Shown: positions 25,053-37,316, numbered from the stretch's first letter. The stretch is 64,000 nt of DNA from Liolophura sinensis (GCF_032854445.1 NC_088306.1:25145764-25209763), one strand, 5' to 3'. The notes: generated by a model not told the origin, from the sequence alone. A program made the numbers and translations.

Positions 25053-27628
25053 GTGATGTGATTAGAAAGAATCGTTTAGGAAGCCCGTTAGCATATAGAT
25101 CTATAGCAGAAGTATTGTTACGATTCGATTTCAGACTCGTATATTGCCATTCCCAAAGCGATAACGTCCATGTTACAAATTTTCTAATGTTGTATCGGTA
25201 TTATCTATCGAAACACTGCATCGACAACCAGTTATTTATAGGGTTTTTTTGGGATTATATGGAGGAATTTTAAACGCGTCGTTAAGAGCGTGCGTTTCAG
25301 GGAGATTGCAATTGCGTATTAACGATGTCATTATCGACTCGTTACACGGCCGCTCTCTCGTGATGTTTTATTTTGTGTGAGGATAGTTCGTTTTTGCTAC
25401 ATCTTTAGGTACCCGATGCACGAATATCTATCGTTTGATTTGAAATACCCTTGTTGATGCCGTAACGTCCAGTGATACAATGTATGTGCATGTAATAGCA
25501 CAGGTGATGGAGCATTCCATTGTATATGTGATAGCAGACGAATAAAATGATGAAAATTTTGGCACATTATTATTAGGTTGTAAGAAATACTGTGCAGCCA
25601 GTTGTATATGTCGCTAGCCCCAAATTAGGCATTCCTCACCAACATGCGCACTACTTGCTATCATAACTGACTGTCGTCTATCGAACGACCAGTGACTTCT
25701 ATCAGATAATTTTGCTAGCTGTAAGACACATGAGGCTAAAGGTTCCAACTCAGCTTTTGTCGTTTTGGCTTAGATTTTTAGTCTGAATGTTACGTGATGA
25801 GGTCATTAAGTTAGGTGTCAAAACCAAAAAAAATAATCAAATATAAATAAAATACCTTCAGTCCTAACTATTCTCTTACCACAGGGACTGTGAAATTAAG
25901 CACTTTCAATCATAATCATTTGTCAAAACAACATGAGTATGTATTGATGTTTCTTATTCATTGGTGTAGTAATGAGCAACAGCCTTACGATCGAGAACTA
26001 AATGTTACATTGGGGAAGTTGTTACCCCTAATGAAACTGCTCCTGCATGTCATATATTAAGACAAAGTTATATCATTCTATCCATGTACTTTTCAAATAT
26101 TTTGGAACAATATTTCAACATCCTTGTTTTGCAACTATTTATAATATAATAAATCTTCCAGCATATCGAGTAAAACTAGATCAGAAACAACAGCGTGGTA
26201 AAAGGTGATACAAATGGTCACTCGTAACCGGTGAAATCTGGCCTCTTGGCACTTTATCTCAGTTGGTTTTTTACTTTAACTATTCATGCAAATTCTTAAA
26301 TATTAGCAAATTACACACCCACAACGCTTCTCAAGCACTTTATATATAACACTGTTGCTATAACACTCTGCATATGTCGTTCAACGATATGGTTCCAAAT
26401 CCGGTCCCTCCTCAAAGCCTTAGGTTAAGTGGAAGAAGGACTACCCTACAAGACGGATCTTCTCAAGATCCGCCTTAAGGGTATAAAGAAATATTAAAAG
26501 CAGCAGTCAGATATCTAACTGCATCCGTGACTTGGGGTTTTACATGGCACATTGTTTCTGTACTGCTGTCTCTCTGACACGTTTTGTGGTGACATATGTC
26601 GTGACACGGGATTTTAATTCTTGTATAATTACACAGCAGAGTCCGCCCGATGTTTGGGCAATTAACTGTTCACACAGTGGTCGCTGTATCGCAGACAGGC
26701 GTCCATGGACGCACCGTTTTCACTTATACCAGAATGTACCGTATCTTCAATATGTGTCTGTGTACCGCGTGCACGTGACGCAGTGCACATGACCTTCTTG
26801 ACAAATGAGTGTTGTTTTGCTGTTTTCAGTTATGCTACATAACTTTCAGATTTCCCCTGGGTTATTGTTCCATTAATGTGATATGAACCCTACTAACCGT
26901 TACCCTACCCATGTGCCATCCTCCCACTTGCACCCCACCCCTCTGGTACCCTGGTGCTTTTGGTACAAGCAATAGTCTTGTGGTGTCTTGAAATATGTGA
27001 AAATTCCTCTTTCCTGGTTTTTTTCTCAGTTTTTTTTTTGACTTTTCAAAATACGGAACCTTAAACACGTGACAAATTAAAGCATGGAAAAAAAACAATG
27101 GAACATAAATAAAATTATTTTATTACGGCATTGTATTGACGATAACGATTTATTATTGTACTATAAATGTATGCTTTTTTAACATACAGCCCGTAGTTAT
27201 TTGACCGGTGTTTTAAGACCTGAGATTGAATGTTGACAGTGATATATAAAATATGACGTATGTACTGATTGTTTTTCTCACGTGTCTTGCCAAATAGCTT
27301 AACCATGATACCATGCAGTTCGATAGCAAACCGATTTAGACGCTGTCGCATGATTTCACCTGCTCCTCAGTAATTCTATCAGCTGTCTCAGTCTAGCTAA
27401 TCTCTCATGTTCGGGCTTCGTAAACTGTCGAGGAGCACATGTGTTCGGTCTTTAACTACCAATAGGTATTATCGTTACCTGACATCTTTTCGCATAGTAC
27501 ACCCTATAATTGATGTCAACAGACAATGAAGTCATTGAAAATTTAGAATGTGATATAAAAAGTAAACATAGGGGCAAGTACAAAAAATTGATTGTGGTTC
27601 ACTAGCTCATTCTCTCTTTGGTGCTTTT
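24691..27628. other. Gene-free stretch, candidate first intron
   Basis: Contains the (AT)n tract, part of interspersed family R1 near 26.19-26.36 kb, and a 7-bp-arm hairpin at 26,456-26,472 (GGATCTT and AAGATCC). If the promoter candidate is right, this is the first intron of the BCOR-like gene. Confidence 0.35.
24999..25050. repeat. (AT)n microsatellite
   Basis: About 25 AT dinucleotides. Confidence 0.95.
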
Positions 27629-27789
27629 GTGACCGAGGTGGTTAGCGTTCCAACGCATCAATATCCTTGGATCCTCTCTCCATGGCGGAGTGAGTTCAAG
27701 CCCAGCTCATGCTGGTTTTCTCTCCGCCGTCGTATAAGTGAAATGTTTTTGAGTACGGCGTAAAATATCTATCATATAAATAAATAAAT
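27629..27789 (+). mobile_element. SINE-A copy, internally deleted
   Basis: Head remnant GACCGAGGTGGTTAGCG, B-box GAGTTCAAGCCC, then directly TCCGCCGTCGTATAAGTG and a TAAA tail. The middle of the element is missing. The tail ends about 40 bases before the acceptor of the first coding exon. Confidence 0.8.
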
Positions 27790-27830
27790 CATTCTGTCTT
27801 ACTAAATGTTTCTTGTTGGCCTTGTTTCAG

Positions 27831-27921
27831 ACTAACTGGACCTTAAGTTTCTTCCTGTGAAGGAAGTCGCGAAAACTGCACAAGGAATTACTATATCAAC
27901 CTAGAGCTACGCTAGAGACGA
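27831..27921 (+). other. 5' UTR part of the first coding exon
   Basis: A pyrimidine-rich acceptor (CTTGTTTCAG) ends at 27,830. The ATG at 27,922 is the first in frame after an in-frame TAG at 27,913, so this stretch is best read as untranslated. At least one upstream non-coding exon must exist. The candidate promoter near 24.44 kb is a possible source. Confidence 0.6.
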
Positions 27922-30900
27922 ATGTCTATGAAAACAATGAATGTGCTACAGCCGCCTCACGGCCGGTTGCCGCCTCAGAAGGATAAGCGTATGCCCCATA
28001 CAGGGGCACCCTTGGACCTTACTTTCCTGTGTCATAAAGAAGTCGACCGTGCCGCCGACAGTCCGTTGGATTTGTCGTTAAAGACGCGTAAAAGATGTGC
28101 AGACACGACAGGCCACGATGATGATATAATATTTATTGCTCAGAGGACTCCAGAAAAGCGCATGTGTTATGGGAATGGCCGTGGGTATTCCCAAGGCACG
28201 AGTGTAAATCCATTCGAACAGCCCAATGGTTGGCATAACGCTAAGGAAGGACAACATTCATCGGAAAGTACGAAAGCTGTGTTTCGCGGAGATGGCTTTT
28301 TCCGAATGGTGTCACCGAAACACCAGGGAAAACCAATTCAGTATATACCCACGATCCAGTGCTCAAAACAGGACAATATGCTTAAAACTGCCTGGGAGGC
28401 AAAGAACCAGATTCCTGCCCCTTCGTTGAAACCGGTACCGAGCAGATGTCCACAGCAACGGGTGATGCCCGATGGATTTCCATCCGATGACCGGAGATGT
28501 AGTATTCATGGAGCTGAAGTCGCAGGAGCTAAACAACGGAATGGGTTCCCTTCCGCATTACCAGAAAACGGAACAGTACGATACAGCAACTCTGGTTACA
28601 TGGGACACAGAGCTCTGCTTCATCCACAGCAAGTCTTTCACCCTCGTCACACCTTTCCTTCGGGTTGCATACAGGCTGGACCGATCCACCCTCGACTGCC
28701 TCAAAACGGCCGATCTTTAATTAAGCCCACCTCAACATTCACGCCTTCTTCATCGCCTTTGTCTGTTAAAACGACCAACATCCCCTTTACGCATCCCGCG
28801 CAACCGCGCTATTCCAGTCCTGTGTGCCGAGCAGGGAATCCGTTGCAAGGTTCAGAGCTAAGGGCGGCTCTGTCCAGCACTGGCAGGTATTACCCTTCTC
28901 AGAACGCTTACGTTAATCCTGTCCTTTCAGACGTTACGGTGACACAGAGCTGCAGCCCTGATTCCACATTCCCACCAACTAATACTTGTTCGAACAACAA
29001 ACACGTCCCTGTTCAGGATGTATACATGGACACCCAGGAAGCAGGATATAGATTTCCTGGCCAACGAAATCTGTCTCTGTCTCCATCACCCAGCAGACAT
29101 ATGACCGCCCTGCCAACATCCTCAATTCCATCATCGAGGATGCCCCAAAAGACATTGTCACCATCCACATTTCCAGGAAAGACTGCGTCTCCATCCATTA
29201 CTCCTGCAAAATTATTTCCAACATCCAACTTGCCAGCCAACCGTATATCACCGGCAGCAATGTCAAGCAAGATACTCTCCCCAGTACAAAGTAATATGAG
29301 TTTAGGAAAAGACAACTGCCTAAGACGCTCTCCCAAACCGCCGGCTACATACGGGAACACTCTCTGTCCTCCTGTCGAACATGTCTCGCAAAGCATGCCA
29401 GCATTGTGCAGGTCTGAGGAACGATTCACTCATATTTCACCGTGTCAAATTAAAGACGCCAGCGCATCTCATGTCGTCTGCAATAACACAATTCCAAACA
29501 AGGTACAAGATGTTAGTGGGAAATATGAGACACCACTTCTTATATCTATTCCCTGTGAGGTCAAGGCAGGGGCCGAAGGTGCTGTGCAGGAAAACAGGGA
29601 ACCTGTGAAACCCGTGGTGCGAGATAGAAAGCTTTCATGTAAAAAACACATGATTCTGAATGCGGTGAACCAGGACGAAGAATTGAAGATGTTGAGTGTT
29701 TCCTCGATAGCAAAATCTCCTCCCACCATACGGACAGATTCTGCATCTCCTCCGTCTGATCAACCGCACTCCCCTAAGATGCCTATTCTAAGTCCACAAC
29801 ATCATAACCCTCCGCCTTTAGCATCCCCATTTGTCAATGACCCTCCTCCTTTAGAACTTACAACTGAGGAAAAGTTAGAATCTTGCGCAGCTTTCCCGAG
29901 TTTGTATGTTCGCCCAGGAATCGATAGCTGCGAGGTTTCCCTTGCGGCCGCCGTGGCGCCAATCCCACGTAAAGGCGAGGAGTTTGATCAGAAATCTAAT
30001 GGAACCACTTTTTTAGCGCCAAAAGACGTTCCGCTGTCGAGAGACTGTGACACTGACGATTCTAGCAAAGTTCCAACAATAAAGAATCTGTCTGCATTCG
30101 TGCAGACTGGGTTGGTGTTGCCTGTGTCTTTAAAACCAAAGAGTGCTTGGAACTCACACATGGCCCTCAACCCGAGTTTGCGTTCTCCAATAGAGCAAAA
30201 TTCCAATCCCTGGACAACGCCCAGTGCCAAAAAAGGTCCTGACCTGAGAAACAATGGCGTGTGCGCGAGCCGAAAATTAATACCTGTCGCAAACGTTGCT
30301 CCGATAATTAAAGAATCGTCGCTGCCAAAGGAGCAAGTCAGCAAGGCAAACGATGTGAACGAGGCGAAAGAACAGCATTTAGATGGAGGCAAAACGCTGG
30401 ACCTCCAAGCTGAAATTGCAGCATACAAAACATCTCTGCGAATGCCTGCTAAACTTATATCAAAATCTCACGAGGTTGAGAAGAAAAGAACAGGCATCGC
30501 AGAAGAATTTGGAGCAAGCAAAGGTCGATTCAAACATATTGAAAACGGTCCTGAAGTTCCCAATTTACGTGCTACGTATGGAAAATTATTTGGGGCAAAA
30601 GAAATCAGTAAATGTCATAAATCTACACAGCCTCTGCCCGAAGGTCCGAATAAAGCAGACAAAGGAGAAGTCCCAGAGACTGGTGATCGGAATATATGGG
30701 AGTCGCTGACAGTGAAGGACATTTCTCATCCTGCAGATGTGGACGTTGCAAAGTCCGAAAGTGCATCAAGTCCTCAATCTGTGAACAAGGATCAAACTGC
30801 CCCATCACCAACTGCTGCTGCAGATGCAAAATGTCTCACGAACGACACCCGAAAACGGGTTCGGGGACCGTCAAGGTTTACGTTTCGTCGGGTGGGCGGC

Positions 30901-31113
30901 AAATTACGGGCAGAGAAGCGATCCGAAAGATTGAACACGGGCGCCAGTTCAAGTCAGACGAACCTGAATCAGAGACGCCATAGGAGGTCAATGCTTGACG
31001 AAATAGCGAACTCGGAAGGTTACGTGGCTGAAAGAAGACGACAGCCTCCAGGATCAAAAGTAGATCTGTTCGCTGACCCGGCCCTCCTCAGTCGAGAGGA
31101 AAGAGCTTTGCAG
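27922..31113 (+). CDS. BCOR-like: BCOR-like exon 1: N-terminal disordered region with CtBP motifs
   Basis: This exon encodes residues 1-1064. The start is the first ATG after an in-frame stop. Two PxDL(S/T) motifs lie at residues 30-34 (PLDLT) and 48-52 (PLDLS), followed by basic TRKR. Such motifs bind the corepressor CtBP, and BCORL1 is known to use one. Residues of about 380-460 are rich in SP/TP dipeptides in loosely repeated blocks. Further proline-rich stretches lie near 600-650. The end holds a basic patch (KRVRG, RRHRR) and the segment SREERALQ, which continues into exon 2 as in vertebrate BCOR. The donor CAG|GTAAAAG is at 31,113/31,114. The frame stays open 12 nt past the donor to a TAA at 31,126, so an unspliced form would end just after it. 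I do not recognise a BCL6-binding segment. Confidence 0.9.
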
Positions 31114-31833
31114 GTAAAAGATATGTAAAATTAATTCCCCATCCGCCACCATTGCTTATTTATTAGGAATATTTGTGAGGTACTTGGTTGGTTTCTCGGT
31201 CTCCCGACCAATGTTCAAACTCAGCTCTTGATGGCTCAGGCCTTCCCTCGTGCACTGCGCCCGGTATCTGTCGTGGTACGGGACTTCATCTGGGCTACAT
31301 CCAGTTAACTAGTATTTTACCCTTAATTTGACCACAGTCTCATAAGAAATTTAAGCATATAGTATGGCGCAAAGACAACAGAATGAATCAAACCAATATG
31401 TCATTTCGAATACCATGATGTTACACAATTGTACCAAAAATCACTTGTTGATCTCGTTTCACGCTGTATTGAAACCTCTAAGGCTCTTTGATCTGTTAAA
31501 TTAATGTGACTTTGTTTTAACTTACTGCACGAAAACAAATAAAAGAAATCGTATTGTTATATTTTGTGTTGCAAACTGTACACATGTTTTAAAGTCTGGA
31601 CTTGAAATTCAGATTATGTGTTTCTTCTCTCCATTTTATGTGATATTCTCTATACTGGGTCACATAATGTAATTCAGGGTTGTCACAGGGACCAAATATT
31701 CTTCCTTGAGAGAACAAAGATTACGTTAAGATTATTGACGAGTTCATAAATGATTTGCTCGTGTAACTCAATCTAGCTCGACAGGACCCTTTCGACAGGG
31801 CCGTCACGTACTAACACAACTTTTATATTCCAG
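31114..31833 (+). other. Intron 1 of the coding region
   Basis: No repeats seen. It holds an in-frame stop 12 bases after the donor and an AATAAA at 31,538-31,543 followed by a GT-rich stretch, which would allow an exon-1-only transcript. Confidence 0.6.
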
Positions 31834-31929
31834 AAAGCTATGATGCGTTTCACGGAGATGGAAACAGGGAAGAATGGCTCCAGGAAGACCGTGCAGAAAC
31901 CGAAGCGGCACTCAAACACGCAGCAAAGG
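31834..31929 (+). CDS. BCOR-like: BCOR-like exon 2: conserved KAMMRF block
   Basis: This 96-nt exon (residues 1065-1096) has acceptor TATATTCCAG and donor AGG|GTGAGT, phase 0 at both ends. It begins KAMMRFTEME, which with ALQ from exon 1 reproduces the ERALQ-x-AMMRF block that I recall as conserved in BCOR and BCORL1. The rest is basic (RKTVQKPKRH) and may add to nuclear localisation. What the conserved block binds is not something I can state. Confidence 0.85.
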
Positions 31930-32279
31930 GTGAGTTTTTGTAATAAGGAAACCAAGAGGGTGACCAGCGCATGGCCAGGCAGTGTTAGTCAGGCACGTGA
32001 GTTATTCTCCTGGAAAGTGTTTTACTTCATATGCTGTTCACGTAAGTCTGTTACATTGCTGGCTGGATTCTGGCTTTTGCAAGATCAACGCCTGAACTAC
32101 CATGTAGGACATGTGAATGTGTTCTTTACAATTTTTAGATACAAGCTTCTCTGAACACATGCGAAATAGATATACTCCAGAAGCTGCTTGGATCCGGAGC
32201 CATATGTCGCGTTGGAAGGAAACTCTGTTCTCAGCTGTGACGTATATTACCTCCGTGAGACAAACTCGGACGGACCTAG

Positions 32280-32700
32280 CCCACGCAGTTCGTAAAGTTC
32301 ACTGCGGGTTGGTACATCTCGGTCGCATTGTCACACGTCCACATGTGACCCATAAATATTAATATATCTGGTGCTGGGAGGGCGTGCAATTTGCTACTAT
32401 TTATGCATTTACATGAACAGCTGGAATAAAACCCTAACTGACGTGAATTAAGAAGAAGCCGTATTTCACCGGCTACGTTTGGCCATTTGCCAATTTTCAC
32501 ACTGTCATGGTTGCTCTGGTCTTACTCTCTGTCCTGTTGTCTTTTATATTGCATGTTTTTTATGTTGAATGTCTTTAATTTATTGTAAAAGATAGCATAG
32601 CATACGGAGTAAAAAGCAAAGCAGCCACGGCAGTATGGTAGTTGGTAAATGGTCACAGGTAGACCTGAAGATGCGGAGAAGCGTGCGACCATTTATACGA
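32280..32700. repeat. Interspersed repeat family R1, copy 2, in BCOR-like intron 2
   Basis: Matches 8.50-8.88 kb in the same orientation (ACTATTTATGCATTTACAT, GCCGTATTTCACCGGC, CTCTGGTCTTACTCTCT). Confidence 0.6.
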
Positions 32701-32724
32701 CTTCTCAATATCATTGAAAACTGT

Positions 32725-32880
32725 TGACTGCTTCTCTTTGCATGATTCCGTCCTATTTTCATACTTTATGTACTTTCTTTGTTCTTTGGTGGTTTGGGTT
32801 ATACGTTGTTTTGGGAACTGGCCTTGGGATTATTGACCTGGCTCGTTCTTATTGGTTGACGGCTTGCATACGAATGTCTG
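32725..32880. repeat. Interspersed repeat family R2, copy 1
   Basis: Shares ACTGCTTCTCTTTGC, GTCCTATTTTC, TACTTTAT, GTTCTTTGGT and GAATGTCTGTTTCGAC with 35,836-35,975 in the same orientation. Confidence 0.75.
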
Positions 32881-33778
32881 TTTCGACGCATAGATCCTAA
32901 GTGATCAAAAGATAGATTAAGATGTTCCCTGGCGAAAGGCGGTAGGTATCCCCGGGGGTCTCCACGGGTTCTCATCCTTTCACCAGAGCAATGTCGTTCA
33001 ATTAGTATGTACAAACTTGGAGTAAGAAAATTTAATAAGGTGCGTGGGATGCGTTACCAAACTTTTGGATCACCAGATCGACACACTTCAATAGACATTT
33101 TGTATGGTTTTCCGAGATGACGAGCAACTAAGCGATACGTTGATCTAATTTTATTGTAGATATTGGAGAGAATCGGTATACGTTCACTTTGATGGTGATG
33201 GTCTGTTGGCGATTCCAGCGTTTCATATTTCGCATCTGTCGCTGCCTTGTCGGTTGTATTTCCTTCATGGCCATATACCTATACTTGTACACGATCGTTG
33301 TTTTAGTGTCTATCCGTTATGGAGTTGGTGCTCACGGCCACAGCGATCTGCGACCGATTCTCCTGATGCGGCCGTGTTTAGAGAGTCGATGGGACAATAG
33401 CGGTCTGCTGGTCGAGCGATATCGATTGTTCCTAATCTACAATATATGGCATTTAAAAACGAATGTTTTGCTGCTTGGTGCGGAGAAAAAGCTCTCCTGG
33501 GAAATCCATATACGGAGGTGCTGTCGCATGGATCAGGCATTGCTGACGAACCACTCGTCTGCGCTCAACCTAGCCGCCAACCACTCACCTATTTGCCTAT
33601 GTGCGAATATTTAAACCTGGCCTATATTAACCCTCTGATTTATGCGTAGAAAATGTCAGTTCCTCAGGCTTTGACTCGTCCTGAATATAGCCAGATAGTA
33701 TCCCTGCGTCACACTATACAGAATGACACAATAGACCGAAATCTGTTTTAACCGGTGTTTTCTGTTTTGTTTGTACAG

Positions 33779-33827
33779 GCGAACCAATTGAAACGGAAGG
33801 CACTGAGACGATCTCCTAATAAGCAAG
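33779..33827 (+). CDS. BCOR-like: BCOR-like exon 3: short basic exon
   Basis: This 49-nt exon has acceptor TTTGTTTGTACAG and donor CAAG|GTACGA. Only one of its three frames is open, and it is the frame demanded by exon 2 (phase 0). It encodes ANQLKRKALRRSPNKQ plus the first base of the next codon. It is basic and carries no known domain. Support is splice sites plus phase, not homology, so it could be skipped or alternative. Confidence 0.6.
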
Positions 33828-34647
33828 GTACGAATGCCTATTATGAGATGATTGGCAACAACGTCATCGCTGTCGGCAACCGATATTGACCGCATCCGGA
33901 AATTTAAAAAAAAATTTGTTGTTCGCAGCGGTCAAGAATAAGACCTATTTTGTTTGGTTCGGTTTATAAACCGAAGGAATATGCTGTGCTTGCTTCTTGA
34001 GAGCTTGTGGAACTAGTTGAAGACACATCATTGACAAGACCACGAGGCCCATACCATGCATTTGATCGTTTGTGGGGTCAGGTCTGTAAGGAGTCGTGGT
34101 TCAGAAAAAGAGCCTTTATCGACCCGATTTGTACTTGGATTCTGACCAAGTGCACTGTAATCTCTCGTCAACGATCTTTGAGTTCGAAGCAACATTTTCC
34201 TTTCCTTTTACAGAAATGATCTGCTAAATTTGACAATCTGATGTCCAGGTGATGCTAGAATGTATTCTGTTATTGCAGCGGATTACTTTGTCCTATATAG
34301 CACACATACACTGTGAAATCACCACAAAGAATGTATTAGACCAACAGGTTATTATCTCTCATCTAACACAGTGTTCAGTTATAAAAACAAAATACATTCA
34401 CTATATCATCACTACGACATCACTGTGTTAAAATTAACAGATTGTTTTTCGTGTAAATCGAGTAAATCCTGTTGCTGAGGGAGACATTGCATCCCCTGAA
34501 ATGAACAACTTTTATGCCGTGATGCATATTGCAGTTTGTCAGATTTTCTTATGTCATGTTGTAATAGCACACATTCCTAATCATCGCATGATATAGGAGG
34601 ACTACAATTAGAAGCTCAAACAATAAATCGTTATTTTTCATTTACAG
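33828..34647 (+). other. Intron 3
   Basis: Contains the third palindromic MITE copy. Nothing else recognised. Confidence 0.55.
34208..34456. mobile_element. Palindromic MITE copy 3
   Basis: Left GATGCTAGAATGTATTCTGT and right AAAATACATTCACTATATCA with outer TTAACAGATT. More decayed than the 19.56-kb copy. It lies within intron 3. Confidence 0.65.
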
Positions 34648-34752
34648 AAAATCGATCCAGAAATGGATCTCCGAAATCGTCACCAGGTAAAAAAGGATTC
34701 GTTGACTTTCAGCCAGAAGTTCTTCAATCCCGTACGAGAATGCAGTCCAAAG
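34648..34752 (+). CDS. BCOR-like: BCOR-like exon 4: short linker exon
   Basis: This 105-nt exon has acceptor TTTCATTTACAG and donor CAAAG|GTAATA, phase 1 to phase 1. It encodes ENRSRNGSPKSSPG, then KKGFVDFQPEVLQ and SRTRMQSK. A weaker internal donor (CCAG|GTAAAA at 34,686/34,687) would also keep an open frame but break phase with exon 5. A second frame of the exon is open, but it fails phase continuity with both neighbours, which supports the frame chosen. Confidence 0.62.
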
Positions 34753-34783
34753 GTAATAACTACTATGCCCACTGGTAGTTACG

Positions 34784-35100
34784 CTAAACTAGAGCGTCCG
34801 CCTCGATGTCGGGTTACCTGAGATCAAACCCGGGTCGGGTCATACCATAGAATTTAAAAGTCATATTTCTTGCTGCCTCGCTTGGCGCTCAGCACTCAGC
34901 ACTGAGAGATTAGAGCAAGGAAACAAGAATGGTAGGGTCGGTGTAGTATAATGGGACTGGGTGGTATCTTCGGATAATACTTCCGTGGCCACAGCACTTT
35001 GGCCGCATGGACTCGCCCTGCCACAAGAAAACGCAGTATATTTGTAAACACTCCTAATGGAAAAAAATACGACGTAAAACCCCAAGCATACATACTCTTG
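34784..35100 (+). mobile_element. SINE-B copy in BCOR-like intron 4
   Basis: Has head CTAGAGCGTCCGCCTCGATG with B-box AGATCAAACCC, body CGCTTGGCGCTCAGCA, and tail ACGACGTAAAACCCCAAGCA. It starts about 30 bases after the exon 4 donor. Confidence 0.6.
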
Positions 35101-35835
35101 TAATGTAGTCCCAACATGCTCAAAGATTATAAATCACAGGATCGAATCCAGCATTCGGCTTTACTTCTGCAGTGTTAGCAGGTGTGTGGCAAATTGAGGG
35201 GTGGTCCCATTTCATACCACAAACCATGTTAAACCGCAATCGATAACTGCAATTTTACAATACATAACTGCCCTGTCGTATTTCCATGGTAATGAGCTAG
35301 CTTTCAGCCCCAGTACGTGGATCGTCTTGTGATCTGTAAGCCGAAAGCCGATCGACGTATTACAAGTACCAACATCCTTCTCTTAGTTATGACTTGTTTA
35401 CTACGGTCAGTCAGAGAGACCTTCTTAATTCTTCCAAGCTAACCATGTAACCCCGACAAACCCCGATATGAAGAGCGTGGCGATTATGTGACGATTTCAA
35501 TCAACATCACAAGTTATTACGGCAAAAACTTGTGTCCTGGCTATGTCGTCAGACGCTTTCACTCTAACTTTCTTTAAGTTTATCAGCGAGTATAATTCTC
35601 TCGTAAGTAAATGTGGGCACAGCATCCAGTATCTGTAGTTCTCCGCTTAACCCGGAGCTAAGGGCTTTATATTCACTGTGTTGAATTAGATGGCCGCGTT
35701 GGATACATAAACAGTTGCAACCAAAGACATATATTTTATTATCGACAGCTTAAATACTAACATGATCCACAATTTGAAAACTAATTTCACTCATTCGACT
35801 TGAACATACCTTGTGTCTCCCCATCATCATTGGAA

Positions 35836-35975
35836 ACTGCTTCTCTTTGCGTGATCCCGTCCTATTTTCGTACTTTATATACGACCTTAGTTCTTTGGTA
35901 GTTAGTGTTAAACGTCGTTTTGTGAATTGACCTGGAACGTCCATTTTAGTTGACAGCTGGTATAAGAATGTCTGT
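35836..35975. repeat. Interspersed repeat family R2, copy 2
   Basis: Partner of 32,725-32,880. It lies in intron 4 of the BCOR-like gene. Confidence 0.75.
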
Positions 35976-36264
35976 TTCGACCCATAAAGTATATACTTTC
36001 TACAGTCATAGTGTTTACCCTAAAGTACTGATAAATGAGCTAGAGTGGGGTAAACACAAACTGTGGTTATTGTTTAATATAAATTTCACTATAGTCATTG
36101 GCCGACGCCTCTCCGCAGTTAGATAATTCGTTTTGGCTTTCGCCGTGTTGTAGACACTTATAAAACTACACGTGACTAGTTTTTTTTTTGCGCTTTGCCG
36201 GTGTGCATTTGACTACTGATATTCATTTGTCGAGATATTTATCTGAGACTGAATTCTGTTTCAG

Positions 36265-37316
36265 GGATTCACAGTGTGGGAGGATATAACCGTGATGCAG
36301 CTTACGAGAACGAGCTAGTCAACGATGACAGGAGGCGAGAACTGAAACGGGCACGAAGGAGGGCAAAACAAATGGCCAGTCAGCGAGCGAACGTGCGGAA
36401 AATTCATCGTGAACAGAACAACGCTAATCGCGACAAAAGTGCTGATAAGTGTCAAACTTCCCATGAGTCCCCTGAGCGAAACTCCTCGAAGAAGCCACAG
36501 CTGAAGAAAACTCCTGTACACCTCAGGAAAACCCCGAAAGCGTCGGAAAGGAAGTACTCCGAAGACGTTATTGGGGATGACCAGATCAAGCAAGAGCCGC
36601 TGGTCTTTGCAGAAATTTCGCCCAGCAAGCTGAAAGCACAGCTGGCGTTGGGACACCTGGATGAACTGCCCGATCTTATCCATGATGCTGCGAGAGTGGA
36701 TGTTAGTGGTTGCTGGGAGGTGCGAGACGTGGCCAGAACTGAAACGTTACGACAGACGCTGAGGAGTGGCCGCAAGAAAGGAGGTATTCTTATGAAACTG
36801 TCATGGCGTCCCATGACAGCAGGAAACAAAGGCAAGCCGCGCATTGCGCATGCGCGTGTTTCCCAGAAGCGGGCTTCAGGTCCAAAATCTGTCCGAATGC
36901 TTCAGTTGAGGCGGAGAGCACAGTTGGCGTTTTTACAAGCAACGCAACGAGGCGAGAAAAAGAGGGCGAAAAAGACAGTTGTGAAAGAAAGGACGCCGCT
37001 TCGTCAGACTGCGCGAAGAAGACGCCTGCGTTTACGTTCTGCAAGGTCAGTTCTCAAAGAGACCCGTGTAGCTAACAGCTCCAACGAGTCCACAGGGAAG
37101 AGAGAATTGAGGAAGCGTCCGAAGTTGAGAGATCGGGAGCAGAGGGCGCTGAGAAGCGCTCGCGTAACCCGCTCGAATGGATATAAGGTAACCACCCGAA
37201 CAAGGACTTCCGCTAATCCGCGTTACCCTCTTCGAGACCTCATGGTGAAAGTTGAAGAGGACGATGGAAACACAACAGAGGAATATGACTTCGATAGGGA
37301 CGATGTGGACAATGGC
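36265..37316 (+). CDS. BCOR-like: BCOR-like exon 5: large basic region before the ankyrin repeats
   Basis: This 1,052-nt exon encodes residues 1148-1498, from acceptor TCTGTTTCAG to donor GGC|GTAAGT. The sequence is strongly basic, with clusters such as KRARRRAKQ, RRRRLRLR and RELRKRPKLR that suit nuclear localisation or nucleic-acid contact. It ends in an acidic run (VEEDDGN, DFDRDDVD). Two psi-K-x-E sumoylation-type motifs are visible: IKQE at about residues 1255-1258 and VKVE at about 1475-1478. A segment with SPSKLKAQLALG, HLDELPDLI, GCWEV and GGILMKLSW is the least basic and looks the most fold-like, but I do not recognise a domain. Its place between the KAMMRF block and the ankyrin repeats is that of the central region of BCOR. 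Confidence 0.88.

Larger units (their letters stand above)
31930..33778 (+). other. Intron 2
   Basis: Contains R1 copy 2 and R2 copy 1. A 141-codon frame at 33.19-33.61 kb is hydrophobic but unrecognised, and I do not call it a gene. Confidence 0.6.
34753..36264 (+). other. Intron 4
   Basis: Contains a SINE-B copy at its start and R2 copy 2. A tRNA-like remnant lies near 35,140 (GATCGAATCCAGC). Confidence 0.6.

Noticed and set aside
33189-33614. 141-codon hydrophobic frame in intron 2
   Set aside because: Looks membrane-like only because of T-rich codons; no homology recognised and no splice sites in phase with the gene.
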